64,000 bases of DNA from Stigmatella erecta (GTDB lineage Bacteria > Myxococcota > Myxococcia > Myxococcales > Myxococcaceae), in NCBI RefSeq assembly GCF_900111745.1, contig NZ_FOIJ01000009.1:186001-250000 (forward strand), in the 5' to 3' direction. Below the pieces are notes generated by a model. It saw only the letters and a program-made list of their open reading frames with translations, was not told the DNA's origin and made no database searches. Positions 54,746 to 64,000 of this stretch are shown here, piece by piece; position 1 is the first letter of the stretch, and each line of letters starts with the position of its first letter. A program made the position numbers and the translations under genes.

Positions 54746-56196
54746 GGGCCCTGGCGCTGACGCTGCTCCTGGGCGCCGGGTGTGGTTCCGCCCGGCCTCC
54801 GCATGAGGTGCCCGGCGGCATGGCGGGACAGCTCGTGGCGGTGGTGCGCCCCACGGAGCCGTCAGCGCCCCTTCCGCGGTTCGAGCCCGGGGAGACCGTG
54901 GAGTCCATGGTGTCGCCGGGCGGGCGTTTCCGCCTCCACTTTTCCCGCTCGGGCCCCAACGCGGTGGCCGCGGCGGATGGGGATGGCAGTGGCACCCCGG
55001 ACTCGGTCGAGGCGGCGGCGCGGGTGTACGACCGCGTGGCGGCCTTCTACCAGGGGCTGGGCTACCGCTTGCCGTCCGAGGACACCGCCGGCGGGGATGG
55101 GAAGTTCGACGTGTACCTGGTGGACTTCGCCCTGCGGGCCGACGGGGCCTACCGGCTGGACGGGTGCCTCGGGGCGGACACGGACTGCACGGGGCACATC
55201 GTTCAGGAGAATGACTTCGCCGGCTACTCCTACGGCTCATATGAGGAGGCCGTGGCCACGCTGGCCAGCCACGAGTTCTTCCACGCGGTGCAGGCGGTCT
55301 ACCACCCGGGGCTGGGCATCGTGGCGGGGGAGGGCAGCGCGGTCTGGGCCACCGAGCGCTTCGAGCCCGCGCTGGACGACCTGGAGCACTTCTCGTCCGC
55401 GTACCTGGAGCGGCCCGACCGCAGCCTGGTGCTGGATCCGGACGGGCCCGCGCAGTCGTTCAGCTATGGCGCGTCCCTGTTCTTCCAGTTCCTGGGGGAG
55501 CGCTTCGGGGATGGGCTCATCCGCTCGCTCTGGGAGGAGAGCGTCCGCTCGCCCACGGCGCGCTGGCCGGTGTTGCTGGACACGTGTCTGCGCCGCGACT
55601 GGAACACGGACTTCGACGCGGCCTTCACGGAGTTCGCCCAGTGGAACCTGTCCACGGGCTCGCGATGGCAGGCCGGGCAGGGGTACGCGCGGGGCGCGGG
55701 CTATGCGGAGCTGGTGCTCGCGCCCAGGACGCTCCCGGTGGACGAGTCCTCGGTGCGCGTCGCCCCCGCAGCCGTCCGTTACTTCGAGGTGGCGGGAGGG
55801 GCCGGGACGGTCTCGGTGGGCTTCCAGCCCCGCGAGGGGGACGAGACGGGCGCGCTCCACCTGGTGGCGGTGGCACGCTCGGGCACGGCGGTGCTGCGGG
55901 TGGTCAAGGCCGAAGGGCCCGGTCCGCTGAGCCTCCAGCTTCCTGCCCAGGACGCCACGAGCGTGTCCGTGGCGGTGGTGGATGGGCGCCACGAGGGGAC
56001 GGGACGGTATGGGCGGCTCTGCATGGCTCCTACGGCCACGGCCACCCCGTGTGGTGAGGAGCCGGGGGAGGAGCCCGAGGAGCCCGAGTCCTCCAAGGGG
56101 TGCCAGGCGGGGCCGGGGACGGGAGGGGGAGGGCTGCTGTTGGCTGCTGGGTTGTGGCGCCTCAGGCGCCGGTGTTTGCCGTCTTCAACCCGATGA
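54742..56196 (+). CDS. Surface metalloprotease (HExxH) with lipobox and MYXO-CTERM-like tail
   Basis: The start chosen is GTG 54742, overlapping the HmuY-like stop; the in-frame ATG 54727 would overlap more. About 484 residues: a lipoprotein signal (LLLGAGC, Cys13), then a domain with DGDGSGTPDSVE (calcium-binding-like) and GGDGKFDVYLVDF. HEFFHAVQ near residue 178 is the zinc-binding HExxH. The later GEGSAVWATERF may supply the third ligand (Glu). A beta-rich region follows. The C-terminus is Glu-rich and then has KGC, a Gly/Leu-rich hydrophobic stretch and RLRRR. It resembles a family of putative myxobacterial metalloproteases. It is probably expressed under iron limitation with the HmuY-like protein. 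Confidence 0.85.
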   Translation: MRALALTLLLGAGCGSARPPHEVPGGMAGQLVAVVRPTEPSAPLPRFEPGETVESMVSPGGRFRLHFSRSGPNAVAAADGDGSGTPDSVEAAARVYDRVAAFYQGLGYRLPSEDTAGGDGKFDVYLVDFALRADGAYRLDGCLGADTDCTGHIVQENDFAGYSYGSYEEAVATLASHEFFHAVQAVYHPGLGIVAGEGSAVWATERFEPALDDLEHFSSAYLERPDRSLVLDPDGPAQSFSYGASLFFQFLGERFGDGLIRSLWEESVRSPTARWPVLLDTCLRRDWNTDFDAAFTEFAQWNLSTGSRWQAGQGYARGAGYAELVLAPRTLPVDESSVRVAPAAVRYFEVAGGAGTVSVGFQPREGDETGALHLVAVARSGTAVLRVVKAEGPGPLSLQLPAQDATSVSVAVVDGRHEGTGRYGRLCMAPTATATPCGEEPGEEPEEPESSKGCQAGPGTGGGGLLLAAGLWRLRRRCLPSSTR

Positions 56197-56243
56197 AAAC
56201 TGCTTCAATACGTCAAACCGCTTCAATGAAAGGGATGCACACC

Positions 56244-56558
56244 ATGCTTGAGATCCTGACCGCCGCGCTGTTCACCGCCTCCACCGCTTTCGGCGCCGCG
56301 AATCCCGCCCCAGCGGACCTCGAGATTCCCAACTCGGGTCTCACCTTCTGGGCCCAGAAGAGTTTCGGGGGGCCGTACATCAATTATCAGACCGTGCCGA
56401 CGGGGTGCACCAACCTGCCGTTTGACGCCTGGTCCGGTGTGAACATGATCAACGCGGACGGCGTCCTCGCCTACCCGGGCCCGGACTGCACGGGCATCGC
56501 GTTTGGTTTCAGCTTCCATTCCTTCAATCGCGCGGCGAAGAGCTTCAAGTCTCGCTGA
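56244..56558 (+). CDS. Small secreted protein
   Basis: Several in-frame ATGs exist (56193, 56226, 56235, 56244); 56244 is preferred because AAAGGG lies 9 nt upstream and the signal peptide then starts cleanly (MLEILTAALF). The mature part, about 85 residues, has two cysteines (TGC, DCTG), many aromatic and Gly residues, and a terminal AAKSFKSR. The pattern weakly recalls small beta/gamma-crystallin or peptidase-inhibitor (I36-like) folds, but I cannot assign it. It lies 48 bp after the metalloprotease gene and may be expressed with it. Confidence 0.65.
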   Translation: MLEILTAALFTASTAFGAANPAPADLEIPNSGLTFWAQKSFGGPYINYQTVPTGCTNLPFDAWSGVNMINADGVLAYPGPDCTGIAFGFSFHSFNRAAKSFKSR

Positions 56559-56570
56559 TCCAGAGGCGCC

Positions 56571-57884
56571 TCATGCGGCGACGTCTGCCGGAGTCATGTC
56601 CGGGGGCCGCCGCATGGGCTGGGCCTTGCCATAGGTGAGCGAGCGCCACAGCCACTCGGCGGGGCCAAAGCGGAAGCGTGACAGCCAGAGGTGGCTCAGC
56701 CCCACCTGGACCCAGAAGAGGCTGAAGATGAGCGTCAAGCACGCCAGCGCGCCCAGCTTGCCGCCCAGGCCCAGGCCGTAGCCCCGGAACAGCAGGAGGC
56801 TGATGACGGTCTGGCACAGGTAGTTCGTCAGCGCCATCTGTCCGGCCGGGGCGAGCACCGAGAGCCCCTTCTGCCAGGAGGCGCGCTGGAACAGGAGCGC
56901 GAAGCCCGCCATGTAGAAGGCGGCGAGCCCGAGCACGCCCAGCTCCGACACCGTGGGCATGAAGAACAGCCACGGCGTGCCCCTGGGGATGTGCCCGGCG
57001 CGGGTCAGAGCCCCCACGGCCAGGGAGGCGCCGTTGCCCACCACGCCCACGAGGAGCCCCCACCCGAGCAGCTTGCGCAGCAGCGGCTGGTGCGGTCCGG
57101 GCTCCTGGAGGAGCCGGTGCCGCCCCGCGAGGAGCCCCAGCAGGAACTTGCCCAGGGGGATGAGCAGGAAGGTGAAGTACACGGGCCTCAGGACGCGCTT
57201 CATGTGGACGGCGGCATTGGTCCGCAGCGTCTCCAGGTAGGAGCCGTGGTCGAACACTGCCTGCGCCTGCTTCTGGAACGCCTCGGCCTGCGCCCGCTCC
57301 TGCTTCGCCACGGCTTGAAGGGTCTCGGCGGAGCTGGCGAGCAGGGGCACGAACCGCTGGAGCATCGTGAGCACCAGGGGAACGCCGAGGATGAGCACCA
57401 GGCTCCAGACGAGGAGCCGCTTGCTGGAGAAGTCCCGGAACAGCAGCAGCAGGAACCCCGCCACGGCGTACATGGACAGGATGTCGCCGTACCAGAGCGC
57501 GAACAGGTGGGTCAGCCCCAGGCAGAGCAGCACCGTCAGGCGGCGTGTGTACAGGGGGAGCACCGCGGCGCCGCGCGCCTGGGCCCGGCCCATCTGCAGC
57601 GCGAAGCCCAGGCCAAACAGGAAGGCGAACAGGGTCATCGCCTTGCCGGCGAGCATGAACTCGTAGAGGGCGTGGACGGCGGGATCCACCGGCGAGGGCA
57701 GCAGGGGGGCCACGCCCTCCTTGGGAGGCGGGTACCGCCCGCTGAAGTGCATATAGACGTTCGACATGAAGACGCCGCAGAGGGCGAAGCCGCGCAGCAC
57801 GTCGAGGAAGACCACCCGTTCGTGGGCGCCGGCGGGGCGGATCTCCGTGGCATCGGAGGGCGCCGGGGGAGGCGAGGGATCCAT
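56571..57884 (-). CDS. DUF418 (YeiB-type) membrane protein
   Basis: ATG 57884 is preferred over 57920 because the sequence upstream is not family-like. The 437-residue protein has about ten membrane helices and the DUF418 layout: FLDVLRGFALCGVF at the N-terminus, a short loop with SFLFGLGFALQ-like sequence near 95, and a C-terminal block with LTNYLCQTVISLLLF, LGPAEWLWRSLTYG-like ending. The molecular function is unknown, but some relatives are linked to lipid or antibiotic transport. It faces the small secreted protein gene (12-bp gap). Confidence 0.88.
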   Translation of the reverse strand: MDPSPPPAPSDATEIRPAGAHERVVFLDVLRGFALCGVFMSNVYMHFSGRYPPPKEGVAPLLPSPVDPAVHALYEFMLAGKAMTLFAFLFGLGFALQMGRAQARGAAVLPLYTRRLTVLLCLGLTHLFALWYGDILSMYAVAGFLLLLFRDFSSKRLLVWSLVLILGVPLVLTMLQRFVPLLASSAETLQAVAKQERAQAEAFQKQAQAVFDHGSYLETLRTNAAVHMKRVLRPVYFTFLLIPLGKFLLGLLAGRHRLLQEPGPHQPLLRKLLGWGLLVGVVGNGASLAVGALTRAGHIPRGTPWLFFMPTVSELGVLGLAAFYMAGFALLFQRASWQKGLSVLAPAGQMALTNYLCQTVISLLLFRGYGLGLGGKLGALACLTLIFSLFWVQVGLSHLWLSRFRFGPAEWLWRSLTYGKAQPMRRPPDMTPADVAA

Positions 57885-58014
57885 GCGCCCCAGCAGATGC
57901 GGCGCTCGCCCAGGCGTCAAGGCAGGCCCCTGGGGGGTTCACGGGCGGGGACAGGGACTTTGAAGTTTCATACGCTGGCGGTTCTGCCCCATGCCCTCCC
58001 AGGAGCCCCGCCTC

Positions 58015-58770
58015 ATGAATGAACCCCTGCGCCTGCCCGTGGAGACGGACGGCCAAGGGCGCCTGCTGGATGTCATCGAGCTGAGGGACTTCACGGTGTC
58101 CGCCGGGGGCGAGGCCTCGCGGTGGAGCCTGGAGGTGGCGCTGTTTCTCGACACGCGGCGGGCCGCGGCGGACGGGCACCTGTCGCACACGGTCCACTAC
58201 GGGCGGCTGGCGGGGGAGCTGCGCTTCCTGCTGGAGTCCTGCCGCTTCGAATCGCTGGAGCCGGTGGCGGAGGCCGTCGTCCGCTATGTGCTGTTGCCTC
58301 CGTCCCTGGATGCGCCGCATGCCCAGGTGAGCGCGGCCACGGTGCGTGTCACCCGGCCCGAGGCCCCCGGAGGACAGGCCGTGCCCGCGGTGCAGGTCCA
58401 CCGCCGCCACGGGCACTTCGCTTACCCCGTGGAGGAGACGCCCTTCGGCCACGTGGACCGCGTCTACGAGGGGGCCCGCTCCAGCATCTGCCGGCTGCGG
58501 CTCCGGCCTGGGGGCTTCGTGTCCGAGCCCCGGCATCCGCGCATGACGCAGAGCCAACTGGTGCTGGGCGGTGGCTTGCTCTTGCAGGGCCGCCCAGCCC
58601 AGCAGGGCACGGTTTTCCACGGGCCCCAGGGGCTCACCCACCGCTACGACAACCCCACGGCCATCGAGCAGTCGGTGCTGTGCGTGGATCAGCCGGAAGG
58701 GGTGGAAGGGGAGGCGCCGCTGGTGCAGGGGCGCTCCTACTATCCGGCGGAAGATCCCCACCTGAGCTGA
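58015..58770 (+). CDS. FolB-like domain fused to a cupin domain
   Basis: ATG 58015 has AGGAG 9 nt upstream; ATG 57991 lacks one. In the 251 residues, about 8-95 look like a dihydroneopterin aldolase/epimerase (tunnelling) fold: DVIELRDFTV at the start, then LSHTVHYGRLAGEL and a helix with EAVVRYVL. About 130-235 form a cupin-like beta-barrel: PGGFVSEPRHP, VLGGGLLLQG and GLTHRYDNP supply His/Glu/Gln-type ligand positions. The catalytic Lys/Glu of true FolB is not obvious, so folate synthesis is not claimed. The fusion is unusual and its role unknown. Confidence 0.72.
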   Translation: MNEPLRLPVETDGQGRLLDVIELRDFTVSAGGEASRWSLEVALFLDTRRAAADGHLSHTVHYGRLAGELRFLLESCRFESLEPVAEAVVRYVLLPPSLDAPHAQVSAATVRVTRPEAPGGQAVPAVQVHRRHGHFAYPVEETPFGHVDRVYEGARSSICRLRLRPGGFVSEPRHPRMTQSQLVLGGGLLLQGRPAQQGTVFHGPQGLTHRYDNPTAIEQSVLCVDQPEGVEGEAPLVQGRSYYPAEDPHLS

Positions 58771-58806
58771 AAGAGAATCCGCCACCCGCGCACGGCCGCT
58801 GAAGCG

Positions 58807-60039
58807 CTACCCCAGCCTCGCTGGCATCGCCGTGAACCCGCGGAACCGCGCCCGCCGCGCCCGCACCGGCGGCGCGGCCAGCGCATAGTCCGGGAAGCGC
58901 GCGAGGAACGCCGCCAGCGCGATCCGCGCCTCCATCCGCGCGAGGCTCATCCCCGCGCACGTATGCGCCCCTCCCGCGAAGGCGAGGTGCCGGTTGGGCT
59001 GGCGCCCCACGTCGAAGTGCTCCGGATCCTCGAAGCGCGCGGGGTCGCGGTTGGCAGCCCCGATGCAAAGCGTGAGGAAGGTGCCGGCAGGTGCCGTGAC
59101 GCCGCCAATCTCCGTGTCCTCCGCCACCCGCCGGTTGCCGAGCTGGTTGGAGGATTCGTAGCGCAGCACCTCCTCCACCGCCGCCGGCATCAGCGCCGGG
59201 TCTCGCACCAGCCGTGCGCGCCCGTCCGGGAAGCGTGCCAGCAACTCCAGGGCATTGCCGATGAGGTTCGTCGTCGTCTCGTGCCCCGCGTTCAGGAGGA
59301 AGACGCACTGGTGCAGCAGCTCCGTCTCGGTCAGCCGCTCCCCGTCGGATTCACCCTGGATGAGGCGCGTCAGCACGTCCGTCGCGGGGTCCCCCGGCCG
59401 CGCCCGCCGCCGCACGACGAGGATGCGGAGGTAGTCCAGGAACTCCGTCACCGCCGCGTTCCCCCGGGCCTCCTGCTCGGCCGTCAGACGGGGTTCGAGC
59501 GCGCCCAGGATGGCCAGAGACCAGCCCCGCAGGGGCCCCCGCTCCTCCATCGGCATGTCCAGCAGGTTGCCGATCACCTCGATGGGGATGGCGGCGGCGA
59601 AGTCCTCGATCAAGTCCGCGGCGCCCTTCGCGGCCAGTCCGTCCAGCAGCCGGTCCACCAGGGCGCGCAACCCGGGCTCCATCGTCGCCAGCGCACGCGG
59701 CGTCAGCGCGCCCACGATCAGCCGGCGCACCCGCGTGTGCAGCGGCGGGTCATTGAAGACGAGGGAGGTGGTGTGGTGCTCGAAGAGCGGCGTGTCCCCG
59801 TATTTCGCGCCGAACTCGACGCGCTTGTCCGAGGAGAAGGTGCGCGTGTCGCGGTAGACGCGGTCGAGGTCGGCCCAGCGGGTGAGGAAGAGGGAGCCGT
59901 CGGGCATCCGGTGGACCGGGTCCTGCTCGCGCATCGCGCGGTAGAGGGGGAAGGGGTCGGCGTAGAAAGCGTCGTCCAGCCGCGCGAGGTCGAAGGTGGC
60001 GACGGGGTCTGCGTGCGGGGAGGGACGGGCGGTGGACAT
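58807..60039 (-). CDS. Cytochrome P450
   Basis: ATG 60039 is preferred; ATG/GTG codons at 60051 and 60063 are alternatives. The 410 residues are those of a class I bacterial P450: an oxygen-binding AGHETTT I-helix motif near 245, EVLR (ExxR) near 285, and the haem loop FAGGAHTCAGM with the Cys ligand near 355. No membrane anchor or fused reductase exists, so ferredoxin partners are encoded elsewhere. It is not next to a recognisable biosynthetic cluster, so the substrate is unknown. Confidence 0.95.
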   Translation of the reverse strand: MSTARPSPHADPVATFDLARLDDAFYADPFPLYRAMREQDPVHRMPDGSLFLTRWADLDRVYRDTRTFSSDKRVEFGAKYGDTPLFEHHTTSLVFNDPPLHTRVRRLIVGALTPRALATMEPGLRALVDRLLDGLAAKGAADLIEDFAAAIPIEVIGNLLDMPMEERGPLRGWSLAILGALEPRLTAEQEARGNAAVTEFLDYLRILVVRRRARPGDPATDVLTRLIQGESDGERLTETELLHQCVFLLNAGHETTTNLIGNALELLARFPDGRARLVRDPALMPAAVEEVLRYESSNQLGNRRVAEDTEIGGVTAPAGTFLTLCIGAANRDPARFEDPEHFDVGRQPNRHLAFAGGAHTCAGMSLARMEARIALAAFLARFPDYALAAPPVRARRARFRGFTAMPARLG

Positions 60040-60111
60040 CCGGCGGAGCATAGGCCGGTGCACCGATGGACAGACAGGGGTACCCCGGAAGGGGCCGCGG
60101 GAGGGCAGAGC

Positions 60112-61020
60112 TCAAGCAGGGCCCGCCGAGGCCTTGATGAAGTCGACGAAGGCTCGCAGCGGCGCGGGCACGAGGCGCCGCCCGGGGTAATAGAGGAACG
60201 GCCCTGGGAAGTTCTGCCACCAGGGCTTGAGGAGGGGTTCGAGGGCGCCGCTGTCGAGGTGCGGCCGGAGCCAGTCCTCGAAGTGGTACACGATGCCGCT
60301 GCCAGCGATCGCCGCGTCGATGGAGAGGTCGCTCGCCCCGCCCGCGCTCACGATCAGCGGCCCCGCCGGATCAACCCGAACCTCTTCGCCGTTGCGCTCG
60401 TACTCCCACGGGGGCATCGCGCCGCTGGAGAAGCGGCCGCGCAGACAGGCGTGGCCCAGCAGCTCGCGGGGGTGCTTCGGCCGGCCATGACGCTCCAGGT
60501 AAGCCGGGGACGCGGCGGTGGCGAAGCGTTGGACACGCGGTCCGATGGGCACCGCGATCATGTCCTGTTCCAGCCGTTCGTCGTAGCGGATGCCGGCGTC
60601 GAACCCGGAGGCGATCACATCGACAAAGTTGTCGTCGGTGATGATCTCCAGCCGGATGTCGGGGTAGGCGGCGAGGAATGGGGGCACGATGCGGGGCAGC
60701 ACCAGCCGCGCCGCGCTGACCGGTACGTTGAGGCGCAGCGAGCCCGCGGGCCTGTCGCGAAAGCCGTTCACCACGTCGAGCGCGGCCTCCATCTCGGCCA
60801 GCGCGGGGCCAAGCCGCTCCAGCAAGCCCTGACCCGCGTCGGTCAGCACCACACTGCGTGTCGTCCGGTTCAGCAGCCGGACCCCCAGCTGGGCCTCCAG
60901 ACGGCGGACCGCCTCGCTGAGCGCGGACGCACTGCTGCCACTGGTGCGAGCGCCCTCACGAAACCCCCGGGCGCGTGCCACCGCGACGAAGGCCTTCAGG
61001 TCTTCCAGGTCGGCTTTCAC
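60112..61020 (-). CDS. LysR-family transcriptional regulator
   Basis: The GTG start at 61020 has GGAAGG about 7 nt upstream. The 302-residue protein has an N-terminal winged helix (ASALSEAVRRLEAQLGVRLLNR, residues near 30-51, recognition helix) and a LysR effector domain. It is divergent from pdxI with a 92-bp shared region containing a T-N11-A palindrome, the usual layout for a LysR regulator that controls its neighbour. Confidence 0.93.
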   Translation of the reverse strand: MKADLEDLKAFVAVARARGFREGARTSGSSASALSEAVRRLEAQLGVRLLNRTTRSVVLTDAGQGLLERLGPALAEMEAALDVVNGFRDRPAGSLRLNVPVSAARLVLPRIVPPFLAAYPDIRLEIITDDNFVDVIASGFDAGIRYDERLEQDMIAVPIGPRVQRFATAASPAYLERHGRPKHPRELLGHACLRGRFSSGAMPPWEYERNGEEVRVDPAGPLIVSAGGASDLSIDAAIAGSGIVYHFEDWLRPHLDSGALEPLLKPWWQNFPGPFLYYPGRRLVPAPLRAFVDFIKASAGPA

Positions 61021-61046
61021 TGTTCGCCCTTCCGCACAGCCCGTGC

Positions 61047-61065
61047 GGATTGTACCCCGTTATCC
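61047..61065. promoter_or_regulatory. Candidate LysR operator
   Basis: GGAT-N11-ATCC is a perfect interrupted palindrome with the LysR core T-N11-A, between lysR and pdxI. Confidence 0.45.
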
Positions 61066-61112
61066 CATGCCCGGGCAGCGGCTATCTGTGTCTCCTCTTC
61101 AAAGGAGAGCAC

Positions 61113-61982
61113 ATGTCCCAGATGGATCTGTCCAGCACGTTCACCCTCGGAGGCCGCACCGTGAAGCGGCTCGGCTATGGCGCCATGCAGCTCGCGGGGC
61201 CCGGCGTGTTCGGTCCGCCCAGGGACCACGGCGCGGCGTTGGCCGTGCTGCGCGAGGCGATCGCCAGTGGGGTGAACCACATCGACACCAGCGATTACTA
61301 TGGTCCGTACGTCACGAACCGGTTGATCCGCGAGGCGCTCGCGCCGTATCCCCGCGAGCTCGTCATCGTCACCAAGATCGGCGCCCGGCGGGGCGAGGAT
61401 GGCGCGTGGCTGCCGGCCTTCTCGCCCCAGGAGCTGACCCAGGCGGTCCACGACAACCTGCGCAACCTGGGCCTGGAGGCGCTCGATGTGGTGAACCTTC
61501 GCCTCATGTTCAGCGCCCATGGGCCCGCGGAGGGCTCGATCGAGGCGCCGCTCACGGTGCTCGCCGGGCTCCAGCAGAAAGGGCTGGTGCGCCACATCGG
61601 CCTGAGCAACGTCACCCCCACGCAGGTCGCGGAGGCGCGAAGGATCGCCCCCATCGTCTGCGTGCAGAACCACTACAACCTGGTGCACCGGGCCGACGAT
61701 GCCCTGATCGACGCGCTGGCCCGCGATGGCATCGCCTACGTGCCGTTCTTCCCGCTCGGCGGATTCTCCCCCTTGCAGTCGTCCACCCTGTCCGGCGTCG
61801 CGGCACGGCTCGGTGCCACCCCCATGCAGGTCGCACTCGCCTGGCTGCTTCGCCGTTCGCCCAACATCCTGCTGATTCCCGGCACCTCGTCGGTCGCGCA
61901 CCTGAGGGAGAACCTCGCCGCGGCCGGATGCACGCTCCCGGAGGACGCCCTCCAGGAACTGGAGACCGTCGCCGGGACGTGA
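61113..61982 (+). CDS. pdxI: Pyridoxal reductase-type aldo/keto reductase (PdxI/YdbC-like)
   Basis: AAAGGAGAG lies just before ATG 61113. The 289 residues match E. coli YdbC (PdxI) almost block by block: NHIDTSDYYG (Asp and Tyr of the AKR site), VTKIGARRGED (Lys), DVVNLRLMF, HIGLSNVTPTQVAEAR and AWLLRRSPNILLIPGTSSV. That enzyme reduces pyridoxal to pyridoxine with NADPH in vitamin B6 salvage. As in YdbC, the usual His of the AKR tetrad is not in its standard place. Probably controlled by the divergent LysR protein. Confidence 0.88.
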   Translation: MSQMDLSSTFTLGGRTVKRLGYGAMQLAGPGVFGPPRDHGAALAVLREAIASGVNHIDTSDYYGPYVTNRLIREALAPYPRELVIVTKIGARRGEDGAWLPAFSPQELTQAVHDNLRNLGLEALDVVNLRLMFSAHGPAEGSIEAPLTVLAGLQQKGLVRHIGLSNVTPTQVAEARRIAPIVCVQNHYNLVHRADDALIDALARDGIAYVPFFPLGGFSPLQSSTLSGVAARLGATPMQVALAWLLRRSPNILLIPGTSSVAHLRENLAAAGCTLPEDALQELETVAGT

Positions 61983-62024
61983 CGCCCGGCAGGACTCCGT
62001 TCAGACTGCAATCGCGCAGTGTGC

Positions 62025-62053
62025 TTGTAAAGCGGGAAACACGGTGATAAATG
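62025..62053 (+). promoter_or_regulatory. Sigma70-like promoter for the tandem lipoprotein genes
   Basis: TTGTAA (62025-62030), 17-bp spacer and TAAATG (62048-62053); the leader would be about 43 nt. Confidence 0.45.
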
Positions 62054-62102
62054 TTATTCGTGCTTGGCGTGACGCCAGCCGCTTCCTTATGGAGTGTTTC
62101 TC

Positions 62103-62390
62103 ATGAACCTGAAGCGCCTCGTTGTCGGCATGGCGTTCAGTGGTCTCCTCGCGGCGTGTGGTGGATCCATCGATGAGGTTCCGGGCGAGTTCCAACCTCC
62201 GCTCCAGGAGACCGAGCAGGGCATCTGTGAAGGTTGGGACAAAGGGGCGCGGAACTGTACCTTCAAGTGCACGGCGGACGATTACCGGCACTGGTACGGC
62301 TACGGGGATGTCCCCTACGGCCAGTGCCATGATCGCGCGGTGGCCTACTGCGGGCGTGAACCCTACAGCGCTTGCTGGAGCATTCCCTGA
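62103..62390 (+). CDS. Small six-cysteine lipoprotein (first of two paralogues)
   Basis: ATG 62103 has GGAG 8 nt upstream. The 95-residue protein has a lipobox (LLAAC, Cys near 19), a short linker rich in Glu/Pro, and a domain of about 54 residues with six cysteines spaced C-x9-C-x3-C-x18-C-x7-C-x7-C-W-S. Three disulfides are likely. The same spacing recurs in the next gene. I do not recognise the family. It may be a surface or periplasmic lipoprotein; no enzyme motif is visible. Confidence 0.82.
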   Translation: MNLKRLVVGMAFSGLLAACGGSIDEVPGEFQPPLQETEQGICEGWDKGARNCTFKCTADDYRHWYGYGDVPYGQCHDRAVAYCGREPYSACWSIP

Positions 62391-62424
62391 TTCCAGGCGG
62401 CTCGCCTGAAAGGAACGCATTGCC

Positions 62425-62774
62425 ATGAACTTGAAGACCTGGATCATCCCCTTGGTGTCTGGTGCCCTCTTGGCGGCCTGCGGCGCGCCCGAGGACATGC
62501 CGCAGGTGGCCGAGCCCGAGGCCACCGTGACGGCGCCGTCCGAACCCATGCCCGCGGCGGAGGCCGCACCCTCCCAGGACGGCGTCAGCGCCCAGTGGAC
62601 CGCGAACTGTGCGGGCTGGGAGAATGGCGCGCGCACCTGTTCGTGGAAGTGCCGCAGCACCAGCGAGTGGCTCTGGTCGGTCCAGACCGTGGCCTTTGGC
62701 GACTGCGGCGCCTACGCGAACAACTTCTGCGGGCACTCGGCGTACAAGGCCTGCTGGAGCTCGAACAAGCCCAA

Positions 62775-62781
<7 letters not shown>
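62425..62781 (+). CDS. Small six-cysteine lipoprotein (second of two paralogues)
   Basis: The 118-residue protein begins MNLKTWIIPL and has a lipobox (LLAAC, Cys near 19). A longer Glu/Pro/Ala linker leads to a domain spaced C-x9-C-x3-C-x17-C-x7-C-x7-C-W-S. It shares GW-x-x-GAR-x-C and Y-x-ACWS with its upstream neighbour 34 bp away, so the two arose by tandem duplication. AAAGGA precedes the ATG by about 10 nt. Its last codons overlap the end of the convergent monooxygenase gene by 7 bp. Confidence 0.82.
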
Positions 62782-63989
<1,208 letters not shown>

Positions 63990-64000
63990 CGGCTTCTCCT

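Noticed and set aside
56545-58785. 746-residue minus-strand frame
   Set aside because: It is a shadow crossing the DUF418 gene and the FolB-cupin gene in the wrong frame.

Overview
The window is high-GC DNA with densely packed genes, strong third-position GC bias and many 1-4 bp start/stop overlaps. Several traits point to a myxobacterium (Myxococcota, probably suborder Cystobacterineae): two proteins end in a MYXO-CTERM-like tail (Gly-Cys, hydrophobic stretch, Arg cluster), and there are giant hybrid Ser/Thr-His kinases, a PEGA-domain kinase, DGG-rich lipoproteins and a type I polyketide synthase. The species is not identifiable from sequence alone.

Layout. (1) 1-11.7 kb: the 3' end of a type I PKS cluster. 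A fully reducing, methylmalonate-type module (5' end outside the window) is followed by a last module whose AT lacks its catalytic Ser and His, whose DH is degenerate, and which has no thioesterase. The cluster stops 95 bp before tRNA-Gly(GCC). (2) 12-26.4 kb: a large Ser/Thr kinase-ATPase-GAF-histidine kinase; a lysoplasmalogenase-like membrane protein behind a perfect CRP-type palindrome; an FAD-linked oxidase; a divergent pair of sugar-binding protein and surface GH88 hydrolase; and a fatty acyl-AMP ligase fused to a degenerate condensation-superfamily domain. (3) 26.5-40.2 kb: a surface-polysaccharide locus. It has the wzm/wzt exporter, glycosyltransferases, and a GDP-D-glycero-D-manno-heptose pathway (gmhA, hddA and an hddC-gmhB-P-loop kinase fusion). 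A convergent GT4 unit and rmlBDAC for dTDP-L-rhamnose follow. (4) 40.3-53.9 kb: YihY-type membrane protein, secreted VWA protein behind an RBS-sequestering hairpin, a lipoprotein/TPR pair divergent from a PEGA-domain kinase that is coupled to an LpxR-type lipid A deacylase, two divergent UbiA-family prenyltransferases, an ABC-F ATPase and tgt. (5) 53.9-56.2 kb: a Fur-box promoter driving a HmuY-like lipoprotein and a coupled HExxH metalloprotease. (6) 56.2-64 kb: small secreted protein, DUF418 membrane protein, FolB-cupin fusion, P450, LysR regulator/pyridoxal reductase pair, two paralogous six-cysteine lipoproteins and an FAD monooxygenase.

How it works together. Regions 3 and 4 centre on envelope construction: nucleotide-activated heptose and rhamnose, their transfer, ABC export of a glycan, and possibly lipid A trimming. 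Region 5 looks like an iron-starvation haem/iron scavenging operon with its own protease. Several promoters place a -10-like hexamer 6-9 nt before the start codon, suggesting leaderless transcripts. Products are assigned by reading motifs by eye; no database search was run.
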